DNA of 40,163 nucleotides from 2-01-FULL-39-10-A sp964565795 (GTDB taxonomy: Bacteria; Patescibacteriota; Microgenomatia; Levybacterales; UBA12049): NCBI GenBank assembly GCA_964565795.1, contig CAZMGC010000008.1, positions 1-40,163 of the forward strand. Direction: 5' to 3'. Each line of letters opens with the position of its first letter. Within the stretch, counting starts at the first letter, position 1. Shown here piece by piece: positions 23,515-32,441 of this stretch. The notes beneath the pieces are model-generated. The model ran no database searches. It had not been told where the DNA came from and was given only the letters and a program-made list of their open reading frames with translations. Both the position numbers and the translations under genes were made by a program.

Positions 23515-23793
23515 ATGCCGAGTAATTCCCGAACACCAAAGGAAGAAAAAAACAGATTCCACATAGAGCTTATGAAGCAAATGCTTACCCTCTCGACTGC
23601 TGCATTTGGACTCGTTGCAGCTCTTGCTTGGAATGCATTTATTCAGGAATTAGTTACAACTTATGTTAAAAAATATCTTTCAGTTGGAGGAGCGCTTCTT
23701 TCGATGGGTATTTATGCGGTGATTGTTACTATTTTAGCTGTGCTTGTTACTTATCAATTAAGTAAAATACTTAAAAGATTCGAAAATAATTAA
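23515..23793 (+). CDS. DUF5654-family small membrane protein
   Basis: A 92-residue protein: charged N-terminus (~1-20), first membrane helix with LSTAAFGLVAALAWNAFIQ (~28-47), an amphipathic segment, and a second helix (~60-82) ending in KILKRFEN. The FGLVAALAWN motif is what I associate with DUF5654, a family of archaea and CPR bacteria with unknown function. It overlaps the convergent gene at 23790 by 4 bp. Confidence 0.8.
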   Translation: MPSNSRTPKEEKNRFHIELMKQMLTLSTAAFGLVAALAWNAFIQELVTTYVKKYLSVGGALLSMGIYAVIVTILAVLVTYQLSKILKRFENN

Positions 23794-24074
23794 GGCTTTC
23801 GCTCTGCGTCTCTAACTTTTCTTCTTGATTTCCCTGTTACGTCTCCCAATAAATCTGCTCCTGGATGACCCAATCCTCCCGGTTTAACTTCATTAATTCC
23901 TAATCTATACACATTGCTCATGGGCAATCTAAAGACAGTCTCTCCATCCGCAGTAGTAATAAATCTACCACGTCTTTGCGGTGGTCTAACTGTTGGGAAA
24001 GTTGGTCTTGCCTCTGTAAATCCAATTTGACTTACATCACCAGCTTGTTCTCTTTCAAAATTCCATCTACCCAT
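23790..24074 (-). CDS. Unknown small basic protein downstream of gpsA
   Basis: A 94-residue soluble, Arg/Pro/Gly-rich protein starting MGRWNFEREQ with no recognised domain. An in-frame TTG five codons earlier would overlap gpsA; the ATG one base after the gpsA stop is preferred. It is probably cotranscribed with gpsA. Confidence 0.6.
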   Translation of the reverse strand: MGRWNFEREQAGDVSQIGFTEARPTFPTVRPPQRRGRFITTADGETVFRLPMSNVYRLGINEVKPGGLGHPGADLLGDVTGKSRRKVRDAERKP

Positions 24075-24075
24075 A

Positions 24076-24963
24076 TTAAGACTTATCAATTACCTCTCTA
24101 AATTTAGCCTCAACAGCTTTTGGTGAGTCATTTAGGACTGTTTCATAAACAAATTTTGCAAAAGGAAGATCGATTCCAGATTCTTCGATCAAATATGGAA
24201 CTGAAAGAATATTATTTCTTCCCTCTACCGTACTTCCTACCTGTTGAAGCGCGTCGTCTGCGCTTAGTTTTACTAAATATTTACCAAATCTAAAGTTTCT
24301 ACTTTCAATACTTGAACAAGTAAGGATAAGATCTCCCATAATGCATTCAATCGCTTGTGGTTCTACTTTATAACCGAATCCCTCACAGAGCTTTAATGTT
24401 TCTTTGTAGGCATGTCCTATAAGCTGAGATCTGGTATTTACCAAGAATCCTAATCCTTCAGAAATTCCACAAAGGATTGCATAGATATTTTTAAGCGCTC
24501 CGGATAGTTCAACTGCCTGGGAAGACCCTGCAATTCTAAGCCTAAAATAGTCAGTTTCAAACAATTCTTTTATTTCGCGAGCGAGCTTCAAATCATTATC
24601 AAATGAAGCTAAATTAACAAGTGTTGGAAGTTTTTCTTCAACTTCTACGGCAAAACTTGGGCCAAAAAGCGAAAGGTATTTAATATTATTTCCCAGAACT
24701 TCATGAGCAATTTGAAATGGGAGCTTATGTGTTCCCTTTTCAATTCCTTTAGAGGTGTTAATAATAATAGAATTTTTAAGACTTTCTTTATTTTTAGTTA
24801 AAACTTCTCTAATTGCCTGAGTTGGAATAGCCAAAACCACAATTCCGTTAGGCGCAATTTCAGATTTTCTATCCCAAATAACAAATTCTCTATTATTTGC
24901 TTTTAAAACTGATGCGAGAGCGCTTCCCCACGCACCTCTTCCTAAAATTGTTATTGTACGCAT
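24076..24963 (-). CDS. gpsA: Glycerol-3-phosphate dehydrogenase [NAD(P)+]
   Basis: Makes sn-glycerol-3-phosphate for phospholipid synthesis. The 295-residue protein is shorter than the usual ~330. Rossmann motif GRGAWGSALA is at ~8-17; NTSKGIEKGTHKLP, GPSFAVEVEEKLPT, the catalytic-lysine segment ELSGALKNIYAI, and the substrate-binding SRNFRFGKYL follow. Promoter TTGACA-16-TATAAT ends 10 bases before the ATG, leaving a leader of three or four bases at most. Confidence 0.95.
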   Translation of the reverse strand: MRTITILGRGAWGSALASVLKANNREFVIWDRKSEIAPNGIVVLAIPTQAIREVLTKNKESLKNSIIINTSKGIEKGTHKLPFQIAHEVLGNNIKYLSLFGPSFAVEVEEKLPTLVNLASFDNDLKLAREIKELFETDYFRLRIAGSSQAVELSGALKNIYAILCGISEGLGFLVNTRSQLIGHAYKETLKLCEGFGYKVEPQAIECIMGDLILTCSSIESRNFRFGKYLVKLSADDALQQVGSTVEGRNNILSVPYLIEESGIDLPFAKFVYETVLNDSPKAVEAKFREVIDKS

Positions 24964-24973
24964 AAGATTGAGT

Positions 24974-25001
24974 ATTATAGGCCTTTTTATAGATTTGTCA
25001 A
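24974..25001 (-). promoter_or_regulatory. Consensus promoter of gpsA
   Basis: Minus strand perfect TTGACA (25001-24996), 16-bp spacer, perfect TATAAT (24979-24974), 10 bases to the ATG at 24963. The strongest-looking promoter in the window; it overlaps the stop of the upstream gene by a few bases. Confidence 0.8.
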
Positions 25002-25816
25002 ATGATTTTCTTCATGACCCGGGGAATCTCGTTAACCAAATCACTTGCATTATAATAAAGCCCTGCGTTCTCAAATAAAGATTCTCCGGCTTTTTTATTT
25101 ACATAGCTAGCTACACACGCACTTAAAAAGGCATCATTTTTGGCATAAAGAGCTGCAACTAATCCTGCGAGAACATCTCCTGTTCCACCTTTTGTTAATC
25201 CAGCATTTCCTCCAGATATTTCTACTGAAGAATGAGAATCGCAAACACAATCTTTCTCCCCTTTTGCAAGAATAGTAAAATCGTATTTCTTCGCCAAATC
25301 AGCCACGATTTCTGGTTTCAAATCTTTCCCAAACAGCATCTTAAATTCTTTTTTATTTGGTGTAATTATGGCTGTTTTTGGAATTATTGCAGGTTCAATT
25401 ACCTGAAGACTTCCCCCATCAACTACCCATTTTTTATTTGGGAATTTCATAAGCCATTTTTCTGTTAAAACTTTCGTATCATCATCCCCTAATTCCATTC
25501 CATCAGGGCGAGGAAGTCCTGGACCAATTAAAACAGCATCCGCTTCTGCAATATAATCTTCTAACTTTTCGCGAGGAACTATTATTCCATTAATAAACTT
25601 TGATTTTAATTTTTTTACAATTTCATTATTCATGGGGGTTGAAGAAAAATACACCATATCTACTATTTTTGAAGCTATTTCTAAAGCCCAAAAGGCCGAA
25701 GAATGAAACAAATGAGATCCACCGATCACCAAAACTTTCCCATTTTGTCCTTTATGAGAACCAGGTGCAGGAATATAAAGATCTTTTAAAATTGAAGGAT
25801 CAAACTTTTGCATCAA
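24998..25816 (-). CDS. NAD(P)H-hydrate dehydratase-like protein (NnrD/CARKD)
   Basis: A 272-residue ribokinase-fold protein matching the C-terminal YjeF domain: GSHKGQNGKVLVIGGS, the VLIGPGLPR segment, ITPNKKEFKMLFG, and the signature GGNAGLTKGGTGDVLAGLVAA containing the catalytic Asp. These enzymes repair hydrated NAD(P)H using ATP or ADP. The epimerase domain (NnrE) often fused to it is absent. The gene overlaps the alpha/beta hydrolase gene by 4 bp and follows recF in the same run. Confidence 0.88.
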   Translation of the reverse strand: MMQKFDPSILKDLYIPAPGSHKGQNGKVLVIGGSHLFHSSAFWALEIASKIVDMVYFSSTPMNNEIVKKLKSKFINGIIVPREKLEDYIAEADAVLIGPGLPRPDGMELGDDDTKVLTEKWLMKFPNKKWVVDGGSLQVIEPAIIPKTAIITPNKKEFKMLFGKDLKPEIVADLAKKYDFTILAKGEKDCVCDSHSSVEISGGNAGLTKGGTGDVLAGLVAALYAKNDAFLSACVASYVNKKAGESLFENAGLYYNASDLVNEIPRVMKKII

Positions 25817-26523
25817 ATTGTTTTTAAAAACCAGTCGAAAGTGAGCTCATAAAATTCCTTAAGAGAGTCGGGTGTTGCATGTAGAGAATGTCCAGCCCCC
25901 TTTTGGACATAATACTCACGCTTTGAAGCACTTGTAGCCTGGTCATAATAATTCTTAACTATCCAATCCTTAACCACTTCATCATGCTCAGATTGAATTA
26001 CAAGCAAATCTCCTTTAAATTTTGAAATCCCATCATATGCAATCGAACTTAACCACTTCTTTTTGTCTTCATATGAATAAATCCTCAAATCCTTTACGTT
26101 TATGTCCATAATATCTTCAGTGAAAATTGCAGGCACCCTTAAAACTAACGATTTAATGAATTCAAACTCAGGAATGATTATTGCAGCAACAAACCCACCA
26201 AAACTTGTACCCATTAACCCAATTCTATTTCTGTCTACATCCTGTTTTAGAAGAAATTTTAAAGCCTCTCTTGCATCATCAATTCCCATTCTCTGAGTTT
26301 GATCTGGAAAATTTCCATCACTCTCTCCGCAGCCTCTGAAATCAAAAGCGAGTGCTATAAATCCCTTTTCTGCAAGTCTTTTACTTATTCCTAAATATCT
26401 TCCCCTATTTGACCCCCGCCCATGATAAAAAATAACCCCTGGGAATGGGCCTTTCCCTTCTGGTGTAAATAGTGAACCACGAAGAGCATCTGCTCCCACC
26501 TTAAATTCAATCTTTTTTTCCAT
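25813..26523 (-). CDS. Alpha/beta hydrolase (S9/dienelactone hydrolase-like)
   Basis: A 236-residue serine hydrolase: oxyanion strand IFYHGRGSNRG, nucleophile elbow GTSFGG, acid in VIQSEHDEVV and catalytic His in GAGHSLH. DFRGCGESDG is typical of the family. Probably cytoplasmic, substrate unknown. It overlaps recF by 17 bp upstream and the nnrD-like gene by 4 bp downstream, so the three are one transcription unit. Confidence 0.88.
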   Translation of the reverse strand: MEKKIEFKVGADALRGSLFTPEGKGPFPGVIFYHGRGSNRGRYLGISKRLAEKGFIALAFDFRGCGESDGNFPDQTQRMGIDDAREALKFLLKQDVDRNRIGLMGTSFGGFVAAIIIPEFEFIKSLVLRVPAIFTEDIMDINVKDLRIYSYEDKKKWLSSIAYDGISKFKGDLLVIQSEHDEVVKDWIVKNYYDQATSASKREYYVQKGAGHSLHATPDSLKEFYELTFDWFLKTI

Positions 26524-27568
26524 TCAATTCTATTATATCCATTGTACGCTGGATTTTCGCAGGAATAAACTCCTCATGTGTAGTAGTTACAATTGTTTGC
26601 TGATTATCAATAATCCGCAAGATCAAATTAATATGCCCCTCGTCTAATTCTGAAAACACATCATCTAGAAGAAGAATGGGCCTGGTGTCAATATTATCGT
26701 GCACATAGCTAAGCTCATGTAATTTAAGTTGTAAAACTCCCAATCTCTGTTGACCACGTGACCCAAAAGATTTTAACTCCACGAGCTCCCCCACTCCATA
26801 ATCAAACAGTATCTTAAAATCATCTCTATGAGGACCAACTAGTGTAACTCCGACTGATTTTTCAGCATCTTTGTATTGATCAAGCCTCTCACGAGAAATT
26901 AAGCTTTTGTCGTATTCGATTTTAAATTCAAAAATATCTTTTTTAGAATCATTTAAGTATTTAATAAATTCTTCTCTTTTTCGGGTTATCACATTCCCAT
27001 TTCTTATAACTAAATTATCCCAATATTCAAACTCGCTTTCGCGTCTTTGTAGTCCGTTTTTTACTAATTCTAAAAGCGCATTTCTTTGCTTTAGAGCCTT
27101 AGAATAACCAATTGACGCAATCCTATAATCTCTGTCTGTTTGGTCTAAAACGTTATCAAGAAAAGAACGACGCAGGCCTGGAGATCCAACGACAATCTCA
27201 AGGTCTTGGGGAGAAAAAAGAACTGAAGGAAGATTTCCTACAAAGTCCTGCCTTCTTTTAGCGACTCCATTTACGAAAAATCTCTTATATTGAGCTCTAA
27301 CTCCCGCGACTTCCCCTACTGTCACTACAACCTCCAGATCTATTTCTCCTACTTGGGCTTTTATTTTTCCCATTTCATGTCCCATCTTTACCATTTGAAA
27401 ATCTTTTTCAGCTCTAAAACTTTTTCCTGCGGACAAAAGAAAAATTGATTCAATAAGATTGGATTTCCCAGCAGTATTTGGACCAATAATAATTAAAGAT
27501 TTATCTTTAAAATCAAAGCTAGATTTCTTATAATTGCGGAAATTTTGAAGAGAAAGAGATTTGAGCAT
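26507..27568 (-). CDS. recF: DNA replication/repair protein RecF
   Basis: A 353-residue SMC-like ATPase of the RecFOR gap-repair pathway. It starts MLKSLSLQNFRNYKK; Walker A is GPNTAGKSN (~29-37), the signature region FGSRGQQRLGVLQLKL, and Walker B LLLDDVFSELDEGH. The D-loop/H-loop VTTTH is present. Length is normal. Unlike in model bacteria it is not next to dnaN or gyrB in this window. The upstream promoter is not obvious; a TIR-like AT-rich element occupies the gap to pyrH. Confidence 0.95.
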   Translation of the reverse strand: MLKSLSLQNFRNYKKSSFDFKDKSLIIIGPNTAGKSNLIESIFLLSAGKSFRAEKDFQMVKMGHEMGKIKAQVGEIDLEVVVTVGEVAGVRAQYKRFFVNGVAKRRQDFVGNLPSVLFSPQDLEIVVGSPGLRRSFLDNVLDQTDRDYRIASIGYSKALKQRNALLELVKNGLQRRESEFEYWDNLVIRNGNVITRKREEFIKYLNDSKKDIFEFKIEYDKSLISRERLDQYKDAEKSVGVTLVGPHRDDFKILFDYGVGELVELKSFGSRGQQRLGVLQLKLHELSYVHDNIDTRPILLLDDVFSELDEGHINLILRIIDNQQTIVTTTHEEFIPAKIQRTMDIIELNGKKD

Positions 27569-27577
27569 AAATTAACC

Positions 27578-27654
27578 AATCAACTAATAATAAATCAGCA
27601 AATAAACCAATTATTGGATAATTTGGAATTGGATTGTTGGATAATTAGTTGATT
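27578..27654. repeat. AT-rich MITE-like element with 11-bp terminal inverted repeats
   Basis: Perfect arms AATCAACTAAT (27578-27588) and ATTAGTTGATT (27644-27654) flank an AT-rich core that contains a CCAAT/ATTGG palindrome (27607-27617) and two direct copies of TTGGATAATT. It fills nearly all of the 92-bp recF-pyrH gap. No transposase is in the window. It could alternatively be a structured 5' UTR of recF. Confidence 0.5.
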
Positions 27655-27660
27655 TAGAAG

Positions 27661-28368
27661 CTATTCTATCACAGTACCCAGGAAGTCTTTTCCATTAAAG
27701 TAATTTTCAAGATTTTCCATATTATTTCCATTTAGAACTACTACTTTTACCCCTAGTTCATGAGCTTTTTTAGATGCAATTGGATCAAATGGAGAGTTCA
27801 TTCCAGGAATCCATTCATCCCCCACCATTTTTCTAAAATTTTCCCAGGAAATTTTTTCTAGTGGCTTGGCGTTTGGATTTTTTCTTGGGTCATCATCGTA
27901 TACTTGGTCTATGTTGGAGAGGTTAATGAGGGTTTTTATTCCATAGTCTTCGCAAATCATTACAGAACAAAAGTCCGTGGACCATCCAGGCTTCCAACCG
28001 GATGCCACAACCACTCTTTCCTCTACCTTTCTAATAATTTCATAATGTTTAAGTACAAACGGATGCGCAATATCTCTAAAAATGGTGCGTACCAAATGGG
28101 CGTTCATTTTAGTTGCGTGGATTCCTAGCCAATCTAAATCATCGCGGGTAAGCTCATGTCCAATTACCTCTGCTCCTGCATCTCTATAATGGCGTGCAAT
28201 TGTTCCTCCACCTGTTATCAAAAAAAATTGGCGGTTAGGATTTGCCGCCAACTGTTCTCTTACGAACTTATTTAACTTTTCGAGAAACTTAGTATCAATT
28301 CCTCCTTCTGGGTAAATTAGTGATCCTCCGACCGAGATTACGACCTTATCTGTATAGTTTGAACCCAT
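27661..28368 (-). CDS. UMP kinase-like amino-acid kinase family protein
   Basis: A 235-residue amino-acid-kinase-fold protein: VISVGGSLIYPEGGID, LITGGGTIARHYRDAG, the helix WLGIHATKMNAHLVR, VASGWKPGWSTDFC and LINLSNIDQVYDDDPRKN. UMP kinase phosphorylates UMP to UDP. The short form and the LGIHATKMNAHLV helix look more like the archaeal UMP kinases than bacterial PyrH (by eye). No Shine-Dalgarno; TTTAAG lies 7 bases before the ATG with TTGAAA 18 bp further upstream, overlapping the terminator of fpg. Confidence 0.85.
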   Translation of the reverse strand: MGSNYTDKVVISVGGSLIYPEGGIDTKFLEKLNKFVREQLAANPNRQFFLITGGGTIARHYRDAGAEVIGHELTRDDLDWLGIHATKMNAHLVRTIFRDIAHPFVLKHYEIIRKVEERVVVASGWKPGWSTDFCSVMICEDYGIKTLINLSNIDQVYDDDPRKNPNAKPLEKISWENFRKMVGDEWIPGMNSPFDPIASKKAHELGVKVVVLNGNNMENLENYFNGKDFLGTVIE

Positions 28369-28378
28369 AAATAAGCTT

Positions 28379-28398
28379 AAAAAAAGACCCTAAAGGGT
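28379..28398 (-). terminator. Intrinsic terminator between fpg and the UMP kinase gene
   Basis: Minus strand short stem ACCC/GGGT followed by C and seven T. It either ends the exonuclease-glycosyltransferase-fpg operon or acts as an attenuator, since a possible promoter TTGACG-17-TAGAAT lies upstream of it. Confidence 0.65.
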
Positions 28399-28467
28399 AT
28401 TTCAATTGCACTAATTCTATTCTAAACCCTTTTAAACGTCAATATACCAACCAAAATCTTACAATCC

Positions 28468-29310
28468 TTATTTTTGGCAATTTTCGCAGAAGAATGTGCC
28501 TCTACCGCCTAGGAAAATCTTCTTAATTTCCTTACCACAATTTAGACACTTCTTGCCTTTTTTCCCATAAACCAAAGAATGCATTTGATATTCTCCCTCC
28601 TGCCCCATAACATTTACAAAATTTAACTCACTTGCACCGCCAAACTTCATACTTTTCTCCATAACTTTTAGAACAGCGTCATAAAGCGCTTTTATCTCAG
28701 GCAAACTTAAAGTATTCGCGCGTCTCCTTGGATCAATTTTGGCTAGAAAAAGCGCATCATTTGCATAAATATTCCCAATTCCCCCAATTCTCGTTTGGTC
28801 CATAATTAAAGGCTTTACAACAATCTTAGAATTACTAATAATCTTCTCAAACTTCTCATAAGTTAAATCCTTAAAAGGCTCTGGCCCCATATTTTTAAAG
28901 AAAGACATTTCCATAACCTTATCAGTATCGACTACTCTCACCCAAGCAAACTTTCGCAAATCATTGAAATATAAAACTGCGTCACGATCTAATTTAAAAA
29001 TAATTCTCGTGGCATTATTTGGAAGAGTTTTCACTTTTTGAGGTGAAACAGGTATTTTCGCGGTTTTTGGATCTCTATAAATGATTTGCCCAGTGAGTTT
29101 TATATGGATTGCGAGAGATTTCTTATTATCTAAATCAATAACCAGACCTTTTCCAAACCTGCGAATTTCAATTACTTTTGCTCCAATTATTTCCTTAGGA
29201 TCTCCTTCAAAAATTCCTTTAGATAATATATTAACGTCTACAAATTTGTGGCCTTTTAAATACTTCTGGAGTCCTAATTTAACTGTCTCAACTTCTGGCA
29301 ACTCAGGCAT
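28468..29310 (-). CDS. fpg: Formamidopyrimidine-DNA glycosylase
   Basis: A 280-residue bifunctional glycosylase/AP lyase excising 8-oxoguanine and related lesions. It starts MPELPEVETV with catalytic Pro2 and Glu3, which decides the start over a longer form opening four codons earlier; K54 in RRFGKGLV is the likely third catalytic residue. The H2TH region contains RIGGIGNIYANDALF, and the zinc finger is CLNCGKEI...GRGTFFCENC. It overlaps the end of the glycosyltransferase gene by 8 bp. Confidence 0.97.
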   Translation of the reverse strand: MPELPEVETVKLGLQKYLKGHKFVDVNILSKGIFEGDPKEIIGAKVIEIRRFGKGLVIDLDNKKSLAIHIKLTGQIIYRDPKTAKIPVSPQKVKTLPNNATRIIFKLDRDAVLYFNDLRKFAWVRVVDTDKVMEMSFFKNMGPEPFKDLTYEKFEKIISNSKIVVKPLIMDQTRIGGIGNIYANDALFLAKIDPRRRANTLSLPEIKALYDAVLKVMEKSMKFGGASELNFVNVMGQEGEYQMHSLVYGKKGKKCLNCGKEIKKIFLGGRGTFFCENCQK

Positions 29311-30403
29311 GGTTCCGCACAAACTCCTTTATCTCTTTTTCAAACCTATTTCTGCTAAATTTTTCTGCGTGCTTTTGCAAGTCATTTGTATTAAACTTTA
29401 TTTTCTCAAATCTTTTAATTGCATTATTTATGCTCTCAATTGTCAAATCATTAAAGAACACTCCTGTTTTTCCTTCAACAATTGTTTCTAATACTCCACC
29501 TGATTTATGAGCGATAACTGGTGTCCCATTCATCATTGATTCTACTGGAATTATGCCAAAATCCTCGTCAATTGAAGCAAAAACAAAACCTTTTGCCCCT
29601 TTCATAAGCCTGTCTTTTTCCTCGTCTGTTACCTCTCCCAAATACTCCACGTTTGAATTTTTCTCTTTTAATAATTCACCTATTTCCCTTTCATATCCCC
29701 CAAAACTTTTTCCAAAAACTTTTAACGGTAATCCATTTTTTAGAAAAGATCTCATAATTAAATCTGGATGTTTTGCTCTAGCAATTCTTCCTCCTGTTAA
29801 GTAATAATCGCCCTTTTCAGTATCTCCAGATGAAACCTCAACAGGTGGATAAATAACTTTGGAATCTTTTCTATAAAACTTTTCAATTCTAGCTTTAGTG
29901 TTATTTGAGTTAGCTATAAAATAATCCACATTTTGTGAGGATCTATGATCAATAATGCGAAGAAAATGAATTGAAAGATTGCCGATCACTCTAGAAAAAA
30001 TATTTTTTCTCCAGTTTCTTGCAGTCTCATATCCATAAAGATACCGAGGTGGTGTGTGGCAATAGCAGATAAGCTTTGCATTCTTTTTATTTATAAAGTT
30101 TGGGGTATATGCGCCAGTCGCTGATACGATAATTACGTCAAACTCTGATAAATCCATCGAATCAAAAATTAGAGGAGCGATTAGCCTAAGTGGACTAATA
30201 AGTTTTGCTTTAAATGGCAAGTTTTGAGCCCAGGAAGTGCGAATATCAAACTTTTCAAAACGCTCTTTATGCGGACCTAAATATTTAGGGAGGTAAACTG
30301 AAGTATAAATTGGCGCATTTGGAAAGATATTATGTAGCGACTCTAACACCCTCTCTGCTCCACCATATTCTTTTATGTAATCGTGAACAATTGCTACTTT
30401 CAT
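29303..30403 (-). CDS. GT4-family glycosyltransferase
   Basis: A 366-residue GT-B enzyme: N-terminal KVAIVHDYIKEYGGAERVL, CHTPPRYLYGYE, the nucleotide-sugar half with the EX7E-like motif DEDFGIIPVESMMNGTPVIA and SGGVLETI. Such enzymes add sugars in cell-surface polysaccharide synthesis; donor and acceptor are unknown. It overlaps the exonuclease gene by 4 bp and fpg by 8 bp, an odd operon of one surface gene between two DNA repair genes. Confidence 0.9.
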   Translation of the reverse strand: MKVAIVHDYIKEYGGAERVLESLHNIFPNAPIYTSVYLPKYLGPHKERFEKFDIRTSWAQNLPFKAKLISPLRLIAPLIFDSMDLSEFDVIIVSATGAYTPNFINKKNAKLICYCHTPPRYLYGYETARNWRKNIFSRVIGNLSIHFLRIIDHRSSQNVDYFIANSNNTKARIEKFYRKDSKVIYPPVEVSSGDTEKGDYYLTGGRIARAKHPDLIMRSFLKNGLPLKVFGKSFGGYEREIGELLKEKNSNVEYLGEVTDEEKDRLMKGAKGFVFASIDEDFGIIPVESMMNGTPVIAHKSGGVLETIVEGKTGVFFNDLTIESINNAIKRFEKIKFNTNDLQKHAEKFSRNRFEKEIKEFVRNHA

Positions 30404-31353
30404 AGTAATCCCAGTTGGTTTTCCTTTTCTTGTTCTTCTTTTACTTTCTTGTCCGCCTTAGCAAGAGCCCTGGCGGATGGCTTTTGATCTAATTTAAATC
30501 TAGTAATCAAACTATTAAAGTCTAGCTTTTCAAAGGAAGCCAACAAGGCCTGCCTATCCAAACTCTCCACTTTGCATTCATCAAATTTTAAATGAATTGG
30601 TGCATCTACGATAATTGTTGCGAGTTTTTTTGCAAGAGCTGCTTGTTCAGCATCTGTTGCAAGTTTTTCTGAAGTCCTAGGATTAATTTCGCCTAAGTTC
30701 TGATACATGTTTTCAAGATTTCCGAATCTATTTACCAAATCAATTGCGGTTTTTGGTCCAATTCCATTTACCCCTGGATAATTATCAGAATTGTCCCCTA
30801 TGAGAGCCTTATAATCGACAAAATTTGAAGGCGAAACTCCATACTTTTCCTTAACTTTATCAGGATCAAATAAAATCATCTTCGTAACTCCAATAATTGG
30901 CGCAAGAATTAAAACCTGATCGTTAACCAATTGAAGAAGATCACGATCACCTGTGACAATGATTACTTGATTCTCTTTATCTTTTTCTGAGGCTTGCTTT
31001 GCCAAAGTTCCGATAAGATCATCAGCCTCATATCCATCAAGTTCAAATATGCAAATATTAACTTTTCTCAAAACTTCTCCGATAATTTTAAATTGGCCGG
31101 AAAGTCCTTCATCCATCTTAGGCCTGGTCGCTTGATAACCAGAAAACATTTGTTTTCTAAAAGTAGGAGCTGCGCGATCAAAACATACAATTAAATGATC
31201 TGGGGCGAGATCCGAAGTAATCTTTAAAACCATAGAGAAGAATCCATATACAGCGTTTGTTAATTGACCATCCTCAGTCTTATGTAGCGGTGGTAGAGCA
31301 TGGTATGCGCGGTGAACAATGGCATTACCATCAACAAGAACAAGCTTACTCAT
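30400..31353 (-). CDS. Stand-alone 5'-3' exonuclease (Pol I N-terminal type)
   Basis: A 317-residue flap/5'-exonuclease equal to the N-terminal domain of DNA polymerase I: KLVLVDGNAIVHRAYHAL, CFDRAAPTFRK, the acidic cluster DGYEADDLIGTLA, VTGDRDLLQLV, DYKALIGDNSDNYPGVNGIGPKTA with the helix-hairpin-helix. The polymerase part is absent and the C-terminus is a Lys/Glu tail. Likely removes RNA primers and flaps; acts with the ligase in repair (inference). TGA-TATAAT ends 6 bases before the ATG. First gene of the operon with the glycosyltransferase and fpg. Confidence 0.94.
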   Translation of the reverse strand: MSKLVLVDGNAIVHRAYHALPPLHKTEDGQLTNAVYGFFSMVLKITSDLAPDHLIVCFDRAAPTFRKQMFSGYQATRPKMDEGLSGQFKIIGEVLRKVNICIFELDGYEADDLIGTLAKQASEKDKENQVIIVTGDRDLLQLVNDQVLILAPIIGVTKMILFDPDKVKEKYGVSPSNFVDYKALIGDNSDNYPGVNGIGPKTAIDLVNRFGNLENMYQNLGEINPRTSEKLATDAEQAALAKKLATIIVDAPIHLKFDECKVESLDRQALLASFEKLDFNSLITRFKLDQKPSARALAKADKKVKEEQEKENQLGLL

Positions 31354-31359
31354 GAATGG

Positions 31360-31368
31360 ATTATATCA
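31360..31368 (-). promoter_or_regulatory. Extended -10 promoter of the exonuclease operon
   Basis: Minus strand TGA-TATAAT (31368-31360), 6 bases before the ATG at 31353. Confidence 0.7.
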
Positions 31369-31381
31369 GAAGTTTTAATCT

Positions 31382-32434
31382 TTATTGAGCTGGTAGACAA
31401 GAATTCGAAGCTAAAGTTATTTCTTCAGGAGTTTCATTTGTCTTTGAATATTCTTGTTCCATTTCTAATAATTGCTCTTGAGAGTAGTTTTCTACTATAT
31501 AATTTGCAATACAAGTACAAGTAGCATCTTCTCCGCCACCTTGCGTGCAACTCTGAACAAAAGAAGCTTTGTATGCATTTTTGTAAGCGTCTCCAAATGA
31601 TGAAGAACCAGTATTCTGCATTATGGTGTTTTTAAATGCAGGATTTGAGCTTAGCGCAGCAAACATGCCTCCACCTAATACTGCAAGACCAATAACTAGA
31701 ACCACGAATAGTCCAACTATAATCGCTATCATTTTCCCATTCTGTTCTTTTACATTTTGTGCTGGGGCAGAACTAAACTTTTTATAAGCAACTACATAAG
31801 CAACTATCGAAATAGGACCTGTGAATAACAGTCCTAAGAGAGGAAGGAATGATAATAGGCCTGCGCCTATCGCAAACAATATCATAGCTACCAGTACCCA
31901 TACTAAATTTATAAGAACTAAAAATATATCAAACTTTATTATTTTCCAAAGCGATCCCCTAGTTGCAACATCATTTAAATGAAGAGCTTCTGCTGTGCCA
32001 ACCTTTTTATCAATTACAAATAAATAAACAAATTGATATCTTGCTGTTAAAGGAAAAGCTGAAAATACTAATAAGAAAAATCCAGCAATTGAAATAATAC
32101 TCGCTACAAAAGTGGAAAGCAAATACGATGGAACTCTTCTATATTGAAGATATAAATCGCGGACATTTGGTTTTACATTCCCTACTCCATCAATAATTAT
32201 TTTGAAGAAACCTACTGTAATAATCCATGAAACAACCATTAAAAATATTGACAGAATAAACCCGACAATCATAGAGCCGGTTTGGTTTGGTTTTGTTATA
32301 AGAGTTTGGATAAATTGACTTAATATATTAATTAAAAGCACAATTATTATCGATATAAGAAATTCTTTCCAGAATTTCTTAATAACTTCTATAGCCTCTT
32401 TAAATGTCGCAATGTTTCCTTGAAATCCGTTCAT
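31382..32434 (-). CDS. Polytopic membrane protein with cysteine-containing C-terminal domain
   Basis: A 350-residue protein with six or seven membrane segments between ~residues 20 and 260, then a soluble domain (~275-350) with SFVQSCTQGGGEDATCTCIANYI and a final Cys. No family is assigned with confidence; the N-terminal half resembles DUF975-type integral membrane proteins. The frame is open for 34 further codons into ftsH, but TTGACA-17-AACAAT with a 7-base gap places the start at the ATG at 32434 (MNGFQGN). Confidence 0.8.
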   Translation of the reverse strand: MNGFQGNIATFKEAIEVIKKFWKEFLISIIIVLLINILSQFIQTLITKPNQTGSMIVGFILSIFLMVVSWIITVGFFKIIIDGVGNVKPNVRDLYLQYRRVPSYLLSTFVASIISIAGFFLLVFSAFPLTARYQFVYLFVIDKKVGTAEALHLNDVATRGSLWKIIKFDIFLVLINLVWVLVAMILFAIGAGLLSFLPLLGLLFTGPISIVAYVVAYKKFSSAPAQNVKEQNGKMIAIIVGLFVVLVIGLAVLGGGMFAALSSNPAFKNTIMQNTGSSSFGDAYKNAYKASFVQSCTQGGGEDATCTCIANYIVENYSQEQLLEMEQEYSKTNETPEEITLASNSCLPAQ

Positions 32435-32441
32435 TAGTCTG

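Noticed and set aside
28379..28450. Attenuator in a long 5' UTR of the UMP kinase gene
   Set aside because: The stem is short and the gene has a usable leaderless promoter and no SD, so a simple terminator of fpg is more likely.
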